From the NCBI GenBank assembly GCA_021789565.1, contig JAJYJL010000696.1, forward strand, positions 1 to 5,389: a stretch of DNA of 5,389 nt, given 5' to 3'. The notes under the pieces are model-generated. The model searched no databases and was not told where the DNA came from. It worked only from the letters and a program-made list of their open reading frames with translations. Every line of letters starts with the position of its first letter. Position 1 is the first letter of the stretch. This document shows positions 1 through 5,389 of this stretch, one piece after another. Both the position numbers and the translations under genes were made by a program. Origin of the DNA: Acidobacteriota bacterium. Its GTDB lineage: Bacteria > Acidobacteriota > Terriglobia > UBA7540.

Positions 1-2
1 CG

Positions 3-2006
3 GCGGGCTCGCAGGTGGCGCTGGAACAGTTGAGCTATGGTGCGGAGATGGGGAACCAGGTGCGGGTGCGCAACAACCGGCTGGAGGTCAATGGGCACCC
101 GATTTTCGTCATTCGCCAATTTCCCGTGCTGGGCAACATGCCGCGGGGCAAAGTGGTGGATTTGGCGTGGCATGCGCGGTGGGACGCAAGTCGCCATGCC
201 TACAGTTTCGATGGGGCACGCAAGGCCGCTGCCCTGGCCTACAGTCGAGGGCTGTTTGCCATGCCGGATTTAGGCCCTCCGCCCGACACCGATACCTATA
301 AGGCAGCCGAACATCAAATGGTTTCAGCCGCCGGCAAGTCATACCTGAGGAGCGACGTACTGGGGGAGAACACCAGTCCGCAGGTATCGTTCTGCCAGGA
401 GGCAGTGTGGGAAGCGCACGCGGCGTATCTAACGGCTGTCGTGAAGGCTTTTCGGGATAATCCTAGCACGCTGGCTTGGTACACAGGGGACGAATACTCC
501 TATCCCCCCGTGGACGGGTACTACAGTTACGACGAGGGATGCCTGCAGGGTTTTGGCAAATGGGTTCGGCAGAAGTATGGGAGTTTGGAAGCGCTCAATC
601 AGGCGTGGGGGAGCCATTACGGGAGCTGGGCGGAGGTCGCACCGCCGAGGCAGCGGGAGCACAGCGCGGCGTACGCTGACTGGCAACATTTTCGGCGCCA
701 GACTATTCAGGAGTACTTTCACAAGCTTTACCTGCTGCTCCACCGGCTAGACCCCGACCACCCCGTCTGGCCGACGCTGTATACCTACTTGAGCTCCGGC
801 AACAATGCAGGCAACATCTGGGGCAATTGGCTGGCTGTTTCTTCCTGGTGGGATCTCGTCCCTGACGTGGACGTTGTTACTCGAGGCATTACCACTGTCA
901 CGATGGGCTCGCGGGATGCCCTGCTTGATCAGATCGGTATTCACTATGGCAAGGCGGTAATCGAAACAATGCATCTCTACGGCGATCCGCCTTATTCGAA
1001 ACTCATCACCGTGCCGACTGTAATCGGAGCGGTGTTCCGAGGCTCACTGGCAGGGCTGTCCTATTGGGCGTATATCACTGAGCCGGTTGAGAACCAAGAC
1101 CAGTCAATGGTGAATCCTAAGACTTTGATGCCCCACGAACCGTGGTATGGGTTGGTCAGCCAAGCGGACAATCTCTTGGCTCGCATTGCGCCTGACCTTT
1201 ATGGCTTACATGTCCCGCCTCCCCAGGTTGGAGTGCTGGTAACCGACCTTTCCTCGCTTTATGGTGTCAATATGTCTTCGTTGGAGGGCACAACGAGCCT
1301 CTTCCGCGACTTGCAAGTTCCCGTGCGATTTATATCCGAACGAAATTTGTCCGAACTATCTCAGTGCAAAGTCCTCGTGATCGGCGACGAGGCCGAGGTT
1401 TGGGACAGCCAGATGACCAGCGCGATTCACCGGTTCATTTCGGCCGGAGGGTATCTAATCGTTAACGGTCAACCTGCGCTATGGAATTCACGCAATGAAG
1501 AACTTAGTTCAGCGGCGGCACGAGAAATCCATGCGCTGTTTGAGGAGGGTTCCACGACAGGAAATCCGGCGGAACCCATTGCACTTTCGCCTGACGGTCG
1601 GGTTCTCCGAATCGGGTTTTCCGTAAGCAAGCGCTACACACCTTTTGGCCATTCCGCCGCCTCCCTCCATCAATCACTGGACGGCCTTCGCAGCTCAGTC
1701 CGTAAGTTCTTAAACGCCGCTGGTGTCAGTTCGCGGGTCGAATTCGAAACGAAGGTTTCACCTCAGCCGACTATCGAGGTCCGGGAGCTTGTGGGGAACT
1801 CTCATGACATCGTCGCGGTTATGAATTACATGCCAGACCAGGTGACTGGCCGGCTGAAATTAAAACTGGCATCCGGTGACTACCGGATCGTAAGTCTCAC
1901 GACAAAGAGCTCTCCCGCTCGGGTCTATCCCTCTTTGGAACTGGCGGCTGGGATAAGTGCAACCGTCCCCGCTTACGGAGTGTTGCTTCTTGAACTTAAG
2001 CAATAA
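3..2006 (+). CDS. GH42-like glycoside hydrolase (beta-galactosidase type), 5' end probably outside window
   Basis: Likely hydrolyses a beta-linked galactoside or related glycan by the retaining mechanism of clan GH-A. Residue numbers count from the GTG at 15. An N-terminal strand (about 18-38, NGHPIF) resembles the start of GH42/GH35 proteins. A TIM-barrel part follows (to about 390). It contains W155..GDE158-160, with E160 the candidate acid/base, then a GH42-typical stretch around 180-212 (F.KWVRQKYGSLEALNQAWG, then APPR). E317 in VIETMH is the candidate nucleophile. Residues about 400-575 look like the GATase-like trimerisation domain (VGVLVTD; VLVIGDEAEV; GGYLIVNG), and about 580-663 like the beta-sandwich C-terminal domain. 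The GH42 zinc cysteine cluster is absent; only C176 lies nearby. D159 replaces the Asn that usually precedes the acid/base. The frame has no stop from 15 back to base 3, so the GTG at 15 and the ATG at 48 are only the first start codons visible. A signal peptide or extra domain may lie to the left. The GH42-like assignment is fairly sure; the substrate is not. Confidence 0.77.
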   Translation, partial: AGSQVALEQLSYGAEMGNQVRVRNNRLEVNGHPIFVIRQFPVLGNMPRGKVVDLAWHARWDASRHAYSFDGARKAAALAYSRGLFAMPDLGPPPDTDTYKAAEHQMVSAAGKSYLRSDVLGENTSPQVSFCQEAVWEAHAAYLTAVVKAFRDNPSTLAWYTGDEYSYPPVDGYYSYDEGCLQGFGKWVRQKYGSLEALNQAWGSHYGSWAEVAPPRQREHSAAYADWQHFRRQTIQEYFHKLYLLLHRLDPDHPVWPTLYTYLSSGNNAGNIWGNWLAVSSWWDLVPDVDVVTRGITTVTMGSRDALLDQIGIHYGKAVIETMHLYGDPPYSKLITVPTVIGAVFRGSLAGLSYWAYITEPVENQDQSMVNPKTLMPHEPWYGLVSQADNLLARIAPDLYGLHVPPPQVGVLVTDLSSLYGVNMSSLEGTTSLFRDLQVPVRFISERNLSELSQCKVLVIGDEAEVWDSQMTSAIHRFISAGGYLIVNGQPALWNSRNEELSSAAAREIHALFEEGSTTGNPAEPIALSPDGRVLRIGFSVSKRYTPFGHSAASLHQSLDGLRSSVRKFLNAAGVSSRVEFETKVSPQPTIEVRELVGNSHDIVAVMNYMPDQVTGRLKLKLASGDYRIVSLTTKSSPARVYPSLELAAGISATVPAYGVLLLELKQ

Positions 2007-2056
2007 ATGACTTCGGTTTGAGGGCGGAGGAACGGCAACTAAACGTTGGGTGAGTA

Positions 2057-2992
2057 ATGCGCAACTGGCTGTTGTTATCCGCGTGCAATCTAATGTGGGC
2101 CCTGCAGTTCACCTGCGTCAAATTGGTTCAGGATCAGGTAGGACCTCTAGTTACTGTGTGGGGACCCATGACTTTAGCTACCTTCCTCCTCTTTCCCTTC
2201 ATCGCCATGGAAAAGCGAAAGTCCCACCAGACGCCTAGTCGGTGCAAATGGGACTTGCTCACCTTTATACTGCTGGCGCTCTTGGGTGTCTTCCCCGGCC
2301 AGGTCTTCATTACTTGGGGGACCCGGTGGTCGCTCGCTAGCAATGCCGCCTTGTTGATGTTAACGCTGCCCATATCTACGGCAGTCTTGGCGCGTATTTT
2401 CCTGGGCGAGCGGATGACACGGGTGCGTTGGATCAGTTTCGGGATTGCCATCCTAGGCGTTCTGGTGTGCTCTGATATCAACTTTACGAGCCTTGATTTT
2501 GGTAAAGGGTATCTGCTTGGCAACTCTCTGATTTTGTTAGGAACTCTGGGCAGCGCCTTTTATAACTCTTACAGCAAGAAGGTGCTGGCAAGATATTCTC
2601 CGCTGGAGGTCCTTTTCTATACTTACGTCGGGATGTTTGTAATTATGACGCCTTTGGTCGCGGTTCAAGAGGGGAATACGTTCTGGCACATTTCCAGTTT
2701 TACTTTGAGGACATGGGTGGGGCTTGCTTTGTTGACCTTTTTTCATAATTTTCTGTCCATGGTTTTATTTCTGAAAGCCCTCAAACAACTTGACGCAATC
2801 CAGGCGGCTCTTTCAAACTATCTCATCACATTTTTCGGAATTCCGATCGCTGTGATTTGGCTTGGCGAGAGGCTAACGCCTGTCGCAGTGATTGGAGGGG
2901 TCATCATCCTGGGAAGCACGCTGCTCATAACAGCATGGGATAAGTCAGCCGACAGCAGTCAAACGACCGCGGATTTAAGGCCGCCGATATAG
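2057..2992 (+). CDS. EamA/DMT-superfamily membrane transporter
   Basis: A 311-residue inner-membrane protein of the drug/metabolite transporter superfamily, the usual size for two EamA repeats of five helices each. The first repeat starts at the N-terminus (NWLLLSACNLMWALQFTCVKL) and ends near residue 139 (FGIAILGVLVCSD). The second runs from about 152 to 294 (ends IGGVIILGSTLLITAW). Each repeat carries the family's GER motif just before its last helix, at residues 117-119 (FLGERM) and 270-272 (WLGERL). The C-terminal tail of about 15 residues is polar. An in-frame stop at 2051-2053 means translation cannot begin earlier, so ATG 2057 is the start. Its ribosome binding site is poor: a GGAGG at 2026-2030 is about 26 bases away, and only a weak GGTGAG lies directly upstream. 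The gene follows the glycosidase by 50 bases, so translation or transcription may be linked. Substrates of such proteins (amino acids, nucleosides, sugar derivatives, drugs) cannot be read from sequence. Confidence 0.9.
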   Translation: MRNWLLLSACNLMWALQFTCVKLVQDQVGPLVTVWGPMTLATFLLFPFIAMEKRKSHQTPSRCKWDLLTFILLALLGVFPGQVFITWGTRWSLASNAALLMLTLPISTAVLARIFLGERMTRVRWISFGIAILGVLVCSDINFTSLDFGKGYLLGNSLILLGTLGSAFYNSYSKKVLARYSPLEVLFYTYVGMFVIMTPLVAVQEGNTFWHISSFTLRTWVGLALLTFFHNFLSMVLFLKALKQLDAIQAALSNYLITFFGIPIAVIWLGERLTPVAVIGGVIILGSTLLITAWDKSADSSQTTADLRPPI

Positions 2993-3114
2993 TGGCGCGG
3001 CATTCAAACGAGGGATGGGGACGTCAACGAACAAGTATCCGGCTCTTCAATGGCATCTTAAATGTTCGGGCTTCGTTAGACGGATGAGCGCGCTACCGAA
3101 ATTCACCGGAATCT

Positions 3115-3120
3115 TAGGAG
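3115..3120 (+). promoter_or_regulatory. Ribosome binding site for the RidA-family gene
   Basis: TAGGAG ends nine bases before the ATG at 3130. This is a normal Shine-Dalgarno spacing and is the clearest such site among the starts in this window. It supports 3130 as the true start. Confidence 0.7.
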
Positions 3121-3129
3121 AGTCTATTT

Positions 3130-3552
3130 ATGGCAAAGGTCGAGATCAAGCATCCGGACAAGAAGGTTTCGACAGGCGCCTACTCAGCGGCTGTGCTGAT
3201 TGACGGATGGCTTTACGTGAGCGGCCAAGGGCCAATCGACTTGACGACTGGAAAGGTGGTAGCCGGTACGATTGAGGAACAGACGCGATTGACTCTCGAT
3301 CACGTTGGAAAGATCCTCGAGGTTGCGGGCTGTACCTTTGCTGACGTTGTTAAGTCAACGTGCCATCTGCAGGACATTGGTGATTTTGATCGCTTCAATT
3401 CAGCTTACGCCGAGTTCTTCCCAGGGGTTCGGCCCGCACGAACCACAGTCCAGTCCGGGCTCGGTGAGGGCATGCGACTGGAAATCGACGTCATTGCCCG
3501 TGTGGCCAAATTAGGGTCACCTGGCGAAAACACACCCAAAGATGTAATATAA
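3130..3552 (+). CDS. RidA/YjgF/YER057c/UK114-family protein (probable enamine/imine deaminase)
   Basis: A 140-residue cytosolic protein, slightly longer than the usual 125-130 because of a polar C-terminal tail (about 127-140). The family forms trimers with ligand sites at subunit interfaces. RidA proper hydrolyses reactive enamines/imines, such as 2-aminoacrylate released by PLP enzymes, to keto acids and ammonia. Visible family features are Y18 in GAYSAA (E. coli RidA Tyr17), LYVSGQGP (29-35), the TGKVV loop, the helix TRLTLDHVGKILEVAG (52-67), FNSAYAEFFPG and RPARTTV. R104 matches the substrate-carboxylate-binding Arg105 and E118 in LEID matches Glu120, so deaminase activity is plausible. 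T106 replaces the Cys107 of E. coli RidA. It lies between the transporter (137 bases) and the lyase-family gene (153 bases), both same strand. Adjacent RidA-like genes often accompany catabolic pathways with imine intermediates. The family assignment is sure; its exact subfamily is not. Confidence 0.92.
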   Translation: MAKVEIKHPDKKVSTGAYSAAVLIDGWLYVSGQGPIDLTTGKVVAGTIEEQTRLTLDHVGKILEVAGCTFADVVKSTCHLQDIGDFDRFNSAYAEFFPGVRPARTTVQSGLGEGMRLEIDVIARVAKLGSPGENTPKDVI

Positions 3553-3602
3553 CACGCCGTGAACATGGCCATCGCACCTCGATGCGTACATTGGCACACT
3601 GG

Positions 3603-3623
3603 TTGACGTGGAGCGGAGGTCAA
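3603..3623 (+). promoter_or_regulatory. Possible operator: TTGAC-N11-GTCAA dyad upstream of the lyase gene
   Basis: A perfect 5-base inverted repeat (TTGAC 3603-3607, GTCAA 3619-3623) lies about 80 bases before the start at 3706, with a second overlapping pair GTTGA/TCAAC (3602-3606, 3625-3629). Dyads of this size are typical of dimeric repressors, but arms this short arise by chance. TTGACG also resembles a -35 box, yet no good -10 sits 16-18 bases downstream. No regulator gene is in the window. Confidence 0.2.
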
Positions 3624-3705
3624 ATCAACTTCCGTTGGTAACAATGCGGAAGGGGTAGGAACCTGAAGGCTAAACCCATATATCCTGCAGAGGCAGGGCG
3701 TTCAA

Positions 3706-4686
3706 ATGAAAGAGCAAGGAGGTAAGAAAGCGCGTGTTCCTTTGCAAATTCGAGGGATCGTGCCGATTATCCCGACCCCGTTTAGGAAGGACGAGGAAGT
3801 AGACTGGGAAAACCTGCGCGCTCTGGTGGAATTTGCATGTGTGAGCGGAGCGTGCGGCTTATGCCTTCCCGCATACGCAAGCGAGTTTTATAAGCTCACG
3901 GAGGACGAAAGGCGCCGCGCCATTGCCGAAGCGGTTGAGCAGGTGGCCGGACGAATCCTGGTGGTCGGACAGGTGAATGCCCTTTCAGCGAAGCTGGCAA
4001 GGGAAGCCGCGCTCAATGCACAACGGTCGGGCGTGGATGCAGTTTCTGTTTCCACGCCGCGTCTTTTTCCTTTAAGGGACCGCGACATTTTCCGTTACTT
4101 TGATCAAATCCTGAGCGCGATTGACATCCCTCTGGTCATTCAAGACTTCAACCCCGGCGGCCCAACCTTGAACTCTCAATTCATCGCGAACTTGCACAAA
4201 ACTCACCCGCATTTTCGCTATGTAAAGCTTGAGGAACCCTTGATGGCGTTCAAAGTGGAAGCAATTCTCCATAGAACGGCAGGCGAAGTTGGGGTATTGG
4301 AAGGCTGGGGAGGAATGTATATGATCGAGCTAATCCCGGCAGGGATTTGTGGAGTCATGCCCAGTCTGGGTGTGGCAGATATCCTTGCCTATGTATTCCG
4401 ATTGGCCGAGCAAGGATCTAAGGGCGAGGCGTACGAGATCTTCCGTTCTGTCCTGCCTCAGATCACCTTCAGCTTGCAAAATGTTGAATTACTTCATCAC
4501 ACCGAAAAGGCGCTCCTTTGGGCTCGGGGGATCATGAAGACGCCTGTTGTTAGGGAAGCAAAGCTCGAACTTGACCATCACGATCTTCAGCACATTCAAT
4601 TCCTGAATAATGAGATCCTCGCCGCGCTCGACAGGCTCAAATTGCCTCGGAATCCCGGTAGCCCCTCGATCGCGGCTGTGTCATGA
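3706..4686 (+). CDS. Dihydrodipicolinate synthase/N-acetylneuraminate lyase superfamily protein, non-DapA type
   Basis: A 326-residue class I aldolase-type TIM barrel that should bind a keto acid through a lysine Schiff base. The start (IRGIVPIIPTPF, 15-26) is the family's first strand, and the following D-E-E-V-D is typical. K174 in FRYVKLEEP is the predicted Schiff-base lysine. G200 in VLEGWGG and the PAGICGVMPS segment (211-220) are the later glycine-rich strands. Against DapA, the GTTGE motif is replaced by PAYASEF (55-61), and the catalytic Tyr of the YN.P motif is replaced by Q146 in VIQDFNP. The Arg usually following this region is not obvious. Lysine biosynthesis is therefore unlikely; aldol cleavage or dehydration of a sugar-acid or similar keto acid is more plausible, with substrate unknown. 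Only weak SD-like bases (AGAGG, 3689-3693) precede ATG 3706. A perfect AAGGAGGT lies inside the gene at 3716-3723, but the nearest in-frame start after it is a TTG at 3742, rather far. The fold and superfamily are sure; the reaction is not. Confidence 0.88.
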   Translation: MKEQGGKKARVPLQIRGIVPIIPTPFRKDEEVDWENLRALVEFACVSGACGLCLPAYASEFYKLTEDERRRAIAEAVEQVAGRILVVGQVNALSAKLAREAALNAQRSGVDAVSVSTPRLFPLRDRDIFRYFDQILSAIDIPLVIQDFNPGGPTLNSQFIANLHKTHPHFRYVKLEEPLMAFKVEAILHRTAGEVGVLEGWGGMYMIELIPAGICGVMPSLGVADILAYVFRLAEQGSKGEAYEIFRSVLPQITFSLQNVELLHHTEKALLWARGIMKTPVVREAKLELDHHDLQHIQFLNNEILAALDRLKLPRNPGSPSIAAVS

Positions 4687-4736
4687 GTGAGGATTGTGGT
4701 CGGTGGAAGAGATTTCGTGGGGCCGGTAACTCGGCG

Positions 4737-4757
4737 AACCCCGTAGGAACGGGGGTT
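4737..4757. terminator. Hairpin between convergent genes, possible terminator
   Basis: AACCCCG (4737-4743) pairs with CGGGGGTT (4750-4757), allowing one bulged G, around a six-base loop. It sits about 50 bases past the lyase stop and before the 3' end of the convergent M24 remnant, where a shared terminator would be expected. Neither side has a T tract, so it is not a classical intrinsic terminator. Confidence 0.3.
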
Positions 4758-4789
4758 AACTGTCGCCTCTACCGCGGCTCAGAGCACTA

Positions 4790-5242
4790 TCAGAGTTTCA
4801 TTTCCAACGGGAACGTACTGAGCTTCTTCACTCCCGTCTCAGTTACCACGTAATTGTCCTCAAGCCGGATGCCACCCTTAAGACTTTCGCCGTAGAGTGC
4901 GGGCTCGAGGGCAAGTATCTCTCCGGCTTGCAAGGTTTGATCGCTTCCTGGAATTAACCAGGGAAATTCCTGGCCGTGCAGGCCAATGCCGTGACCGGCG
5001 TGATGTGTAAATGAGCCGCGCGCGGCTTCGAACCCATCCAGGAATTGACGGAGTTCCCGCCAAATAGTCGAGGCTTTGGCTCCGGGTCGGATTAGGGATT
5101 CTGCCAGCGCCAGGGCGTCACGAACAGTTTCCCAAGCCCTTGCTTGTAAGTCGGAAATAGATGAGGCGGCGAAAGTCCGGCAAAGATCGGCGTGGTAATG
5201 TCCTGGTTCAGCCGGAAATGGAGTGCGGGCGATTTTTCGTAG
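4790..5242 (-). pseudogene. M24-family metallopeptidase (Xaa-Pro-dipeptidase/aminopeptidase-like), 5'-truncated remnant
   Basis: Reading the - strand in the frame that ends at the TGA complementary to 4790-4792 gives 150 codons matching the C-terminal part of the M24 'pita-bread' catalytic domain. Residues are counted from the codon at 5240-5242. Seen are GHYHADLCRTF (14-24, with metal ligand D19), IRPGAKAS (51-58), HHAGHGIGLHGQEFP (80-94, ligand H84), AGEILALEPALYG (106-118, ligand E113) and GGIRLEDNYVVTETG (123-137, ligand E128). These are four of the five metal ligands. The first Asp, expected about 11-13 residues before D19, is missing: that place reads ARTPFPAE. A TAG (complement of 5243-5245) closes the frame just upstream. 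There is no ATG, GTG or TTG near the fragment's 5' end, and no other frame upstream continues the homology. The N-terminal domain and start are lost, so it is called a pseudogene. Because the match stays intact to its end, decay looks recent. A sequencing or assembly error is the alternative. Confidence 0.8.
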
Positions 5243-5389
5243 CTACAAGATTCCGGCGCTTGGCGGCGGGAGTTTTCAAGGCCTAAGGGTCTATCGTTCG
5301 ATGAGGTCCGAACAAGGCAATGGGGAACGGGAGCGTGGGTCCCGCGCGTGCGAGATCGCGCGCTCCCGACCTCATCGAAGCGATCAGCC
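5243..5389. other. Non-coding stretch beyond the broken M24 gene
   Basis: No convincing gene is seen on either strand. A + strand frame from a GTG at 5223 stays open to the right edge (about 55 codons), but its second half is the palindrome and is rich in Arg/Ser/Gly, unlike a conserved protein. Homology to M24 peptidases stops at about 5222-5235, so the sequence to the right was probably joined to the remnant by deletion or insertion. Confidence 0.45.
5292..5385. repeat. Nested imperfect palindrome beside the broken M24 gene
   Basis: TTCGATGAGGTC at 5297-5308 is repeated exactly in inverted orientation at 5368-5379. With one bulged base the arms extend outward by ATCG (5293-5296 and 5381-5384). 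Inside is a second perfect pair, CGGGAGCG (5328-5335) with CGCTCCCG (5361-5368), and a GC-rich loop that contains CGCGCG twice. The left arm has 19 unpaired bases between outer and inner stems; the right arm has none. This could be a dispersed intergenic repeat (REP/MITE-like) or the fold of an RNA. No T tract follows, so it is not an ordinary terminator. The structure is clear; the identity is not. Confidence 0.6.

Noticed and set aside
2050..2238. Overlapping + strand frame starting at GTG 2050, seven bases before the transporter start
   Set aside because: Different frame from the EamA protein, no family features; the transporter frame is clearly the real one.
2134..2523. 129-codon - strand frame opposite the transporter gene
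   Set aside because: Lies entirely inside a well-supported EamA gene, is Lys/Arg-rich without recognisable motifs, and is best explained as a shadow.
3603..3631. TTGACG as the -35 box of a promoter
   Set aside because: No TATAAT-like hexamer at 16-18 bases; the TATATC near 3679 is too far and has no -35 of its own.
3706..4686. Annotation as dapA (lysine biosynthesis)
   Set aside because: The GTTGE motif and the catalytic Tyr are both replaced, so the specific DapA name is not supported.
4878..5063. 61-codon open frame on the - strand within the M24 remnant
   Set aside because: It is Arg/Ser-rich and out of frame with the clear M24 homology; a shadow.
5223..5389. + strand frame from GTG 5223 open to the right edge
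   Set aside because: Starts inside the M24 remnant and its second half only translates the palindrome; composition is not protein-like.

Overview
The window reads as ordinary bacterial chromosome of moderately high GC. It is densely coding, with single-domain metabolic genes and Shine-Dalgarno-type signals on some starts. The style of the proteins (a GH42-like glycosidase with no zinc-site cysteines, an unusual dihydrodipicolinate-synthase-family protein and an M24 peptidase) fits a soil or environmental heterotroph, perhaps Acidobacteriota. That placement is a guess, because no phylogenetic marker gene is present. There are no tRNA or rRNA genes, CRISPR array, transposase, integrase or recognisable defence genes.

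Layout. Positions 1-2006 hold the 3' part, or nearly all, of a GH42-type glycosidase gene whose frame is open to the left edge. After 50 bases comes an EamA/DMT-type ten-helix transporter (2057-2992). After 137 bases comes a RidA/YjgF-family protein (3130-3552) with a good ribosome binding site. After 153 bases comes a dihydrodipicolinate-synthase/N-acetylneuraminate-lyase-superfamily protein (3706-4686). All four are on the + strand and may be co-transcribed, although the last two gaps are long enough to hold separate promoters. Convergent to them on the - strand is a 5'-truncated M24 (Xaa-Pro-peptidase-like) gene remnant, 4790-5242. It is 150 codons with no usable start, and it keeps four of the five expected metal ligands. 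Beyond its broken end, 5243-5389 contains no convincing gene but does contain a strong nested inverted repeat.

How the genes might work together (inference). A glycoside hydrolase, a small-metabolite transporter, an imine/enamine deaminase and a Schiff-base aldolase/lyase suggest a small catabolic cluster. It would release a sugar or amino-sugar-derived compound, move a metabolite across the inner membrane and cleave or dehydrate a keto acid. The lyase lacks the DapA signature residues, so lysine biosynthesis is unlikely and its substrate is unknown. I see no strong case for a wholly new system. The points most worth a second look are the decayed M24 gene, the adjoining palindromic element and the non-canonical active site of the lyase.
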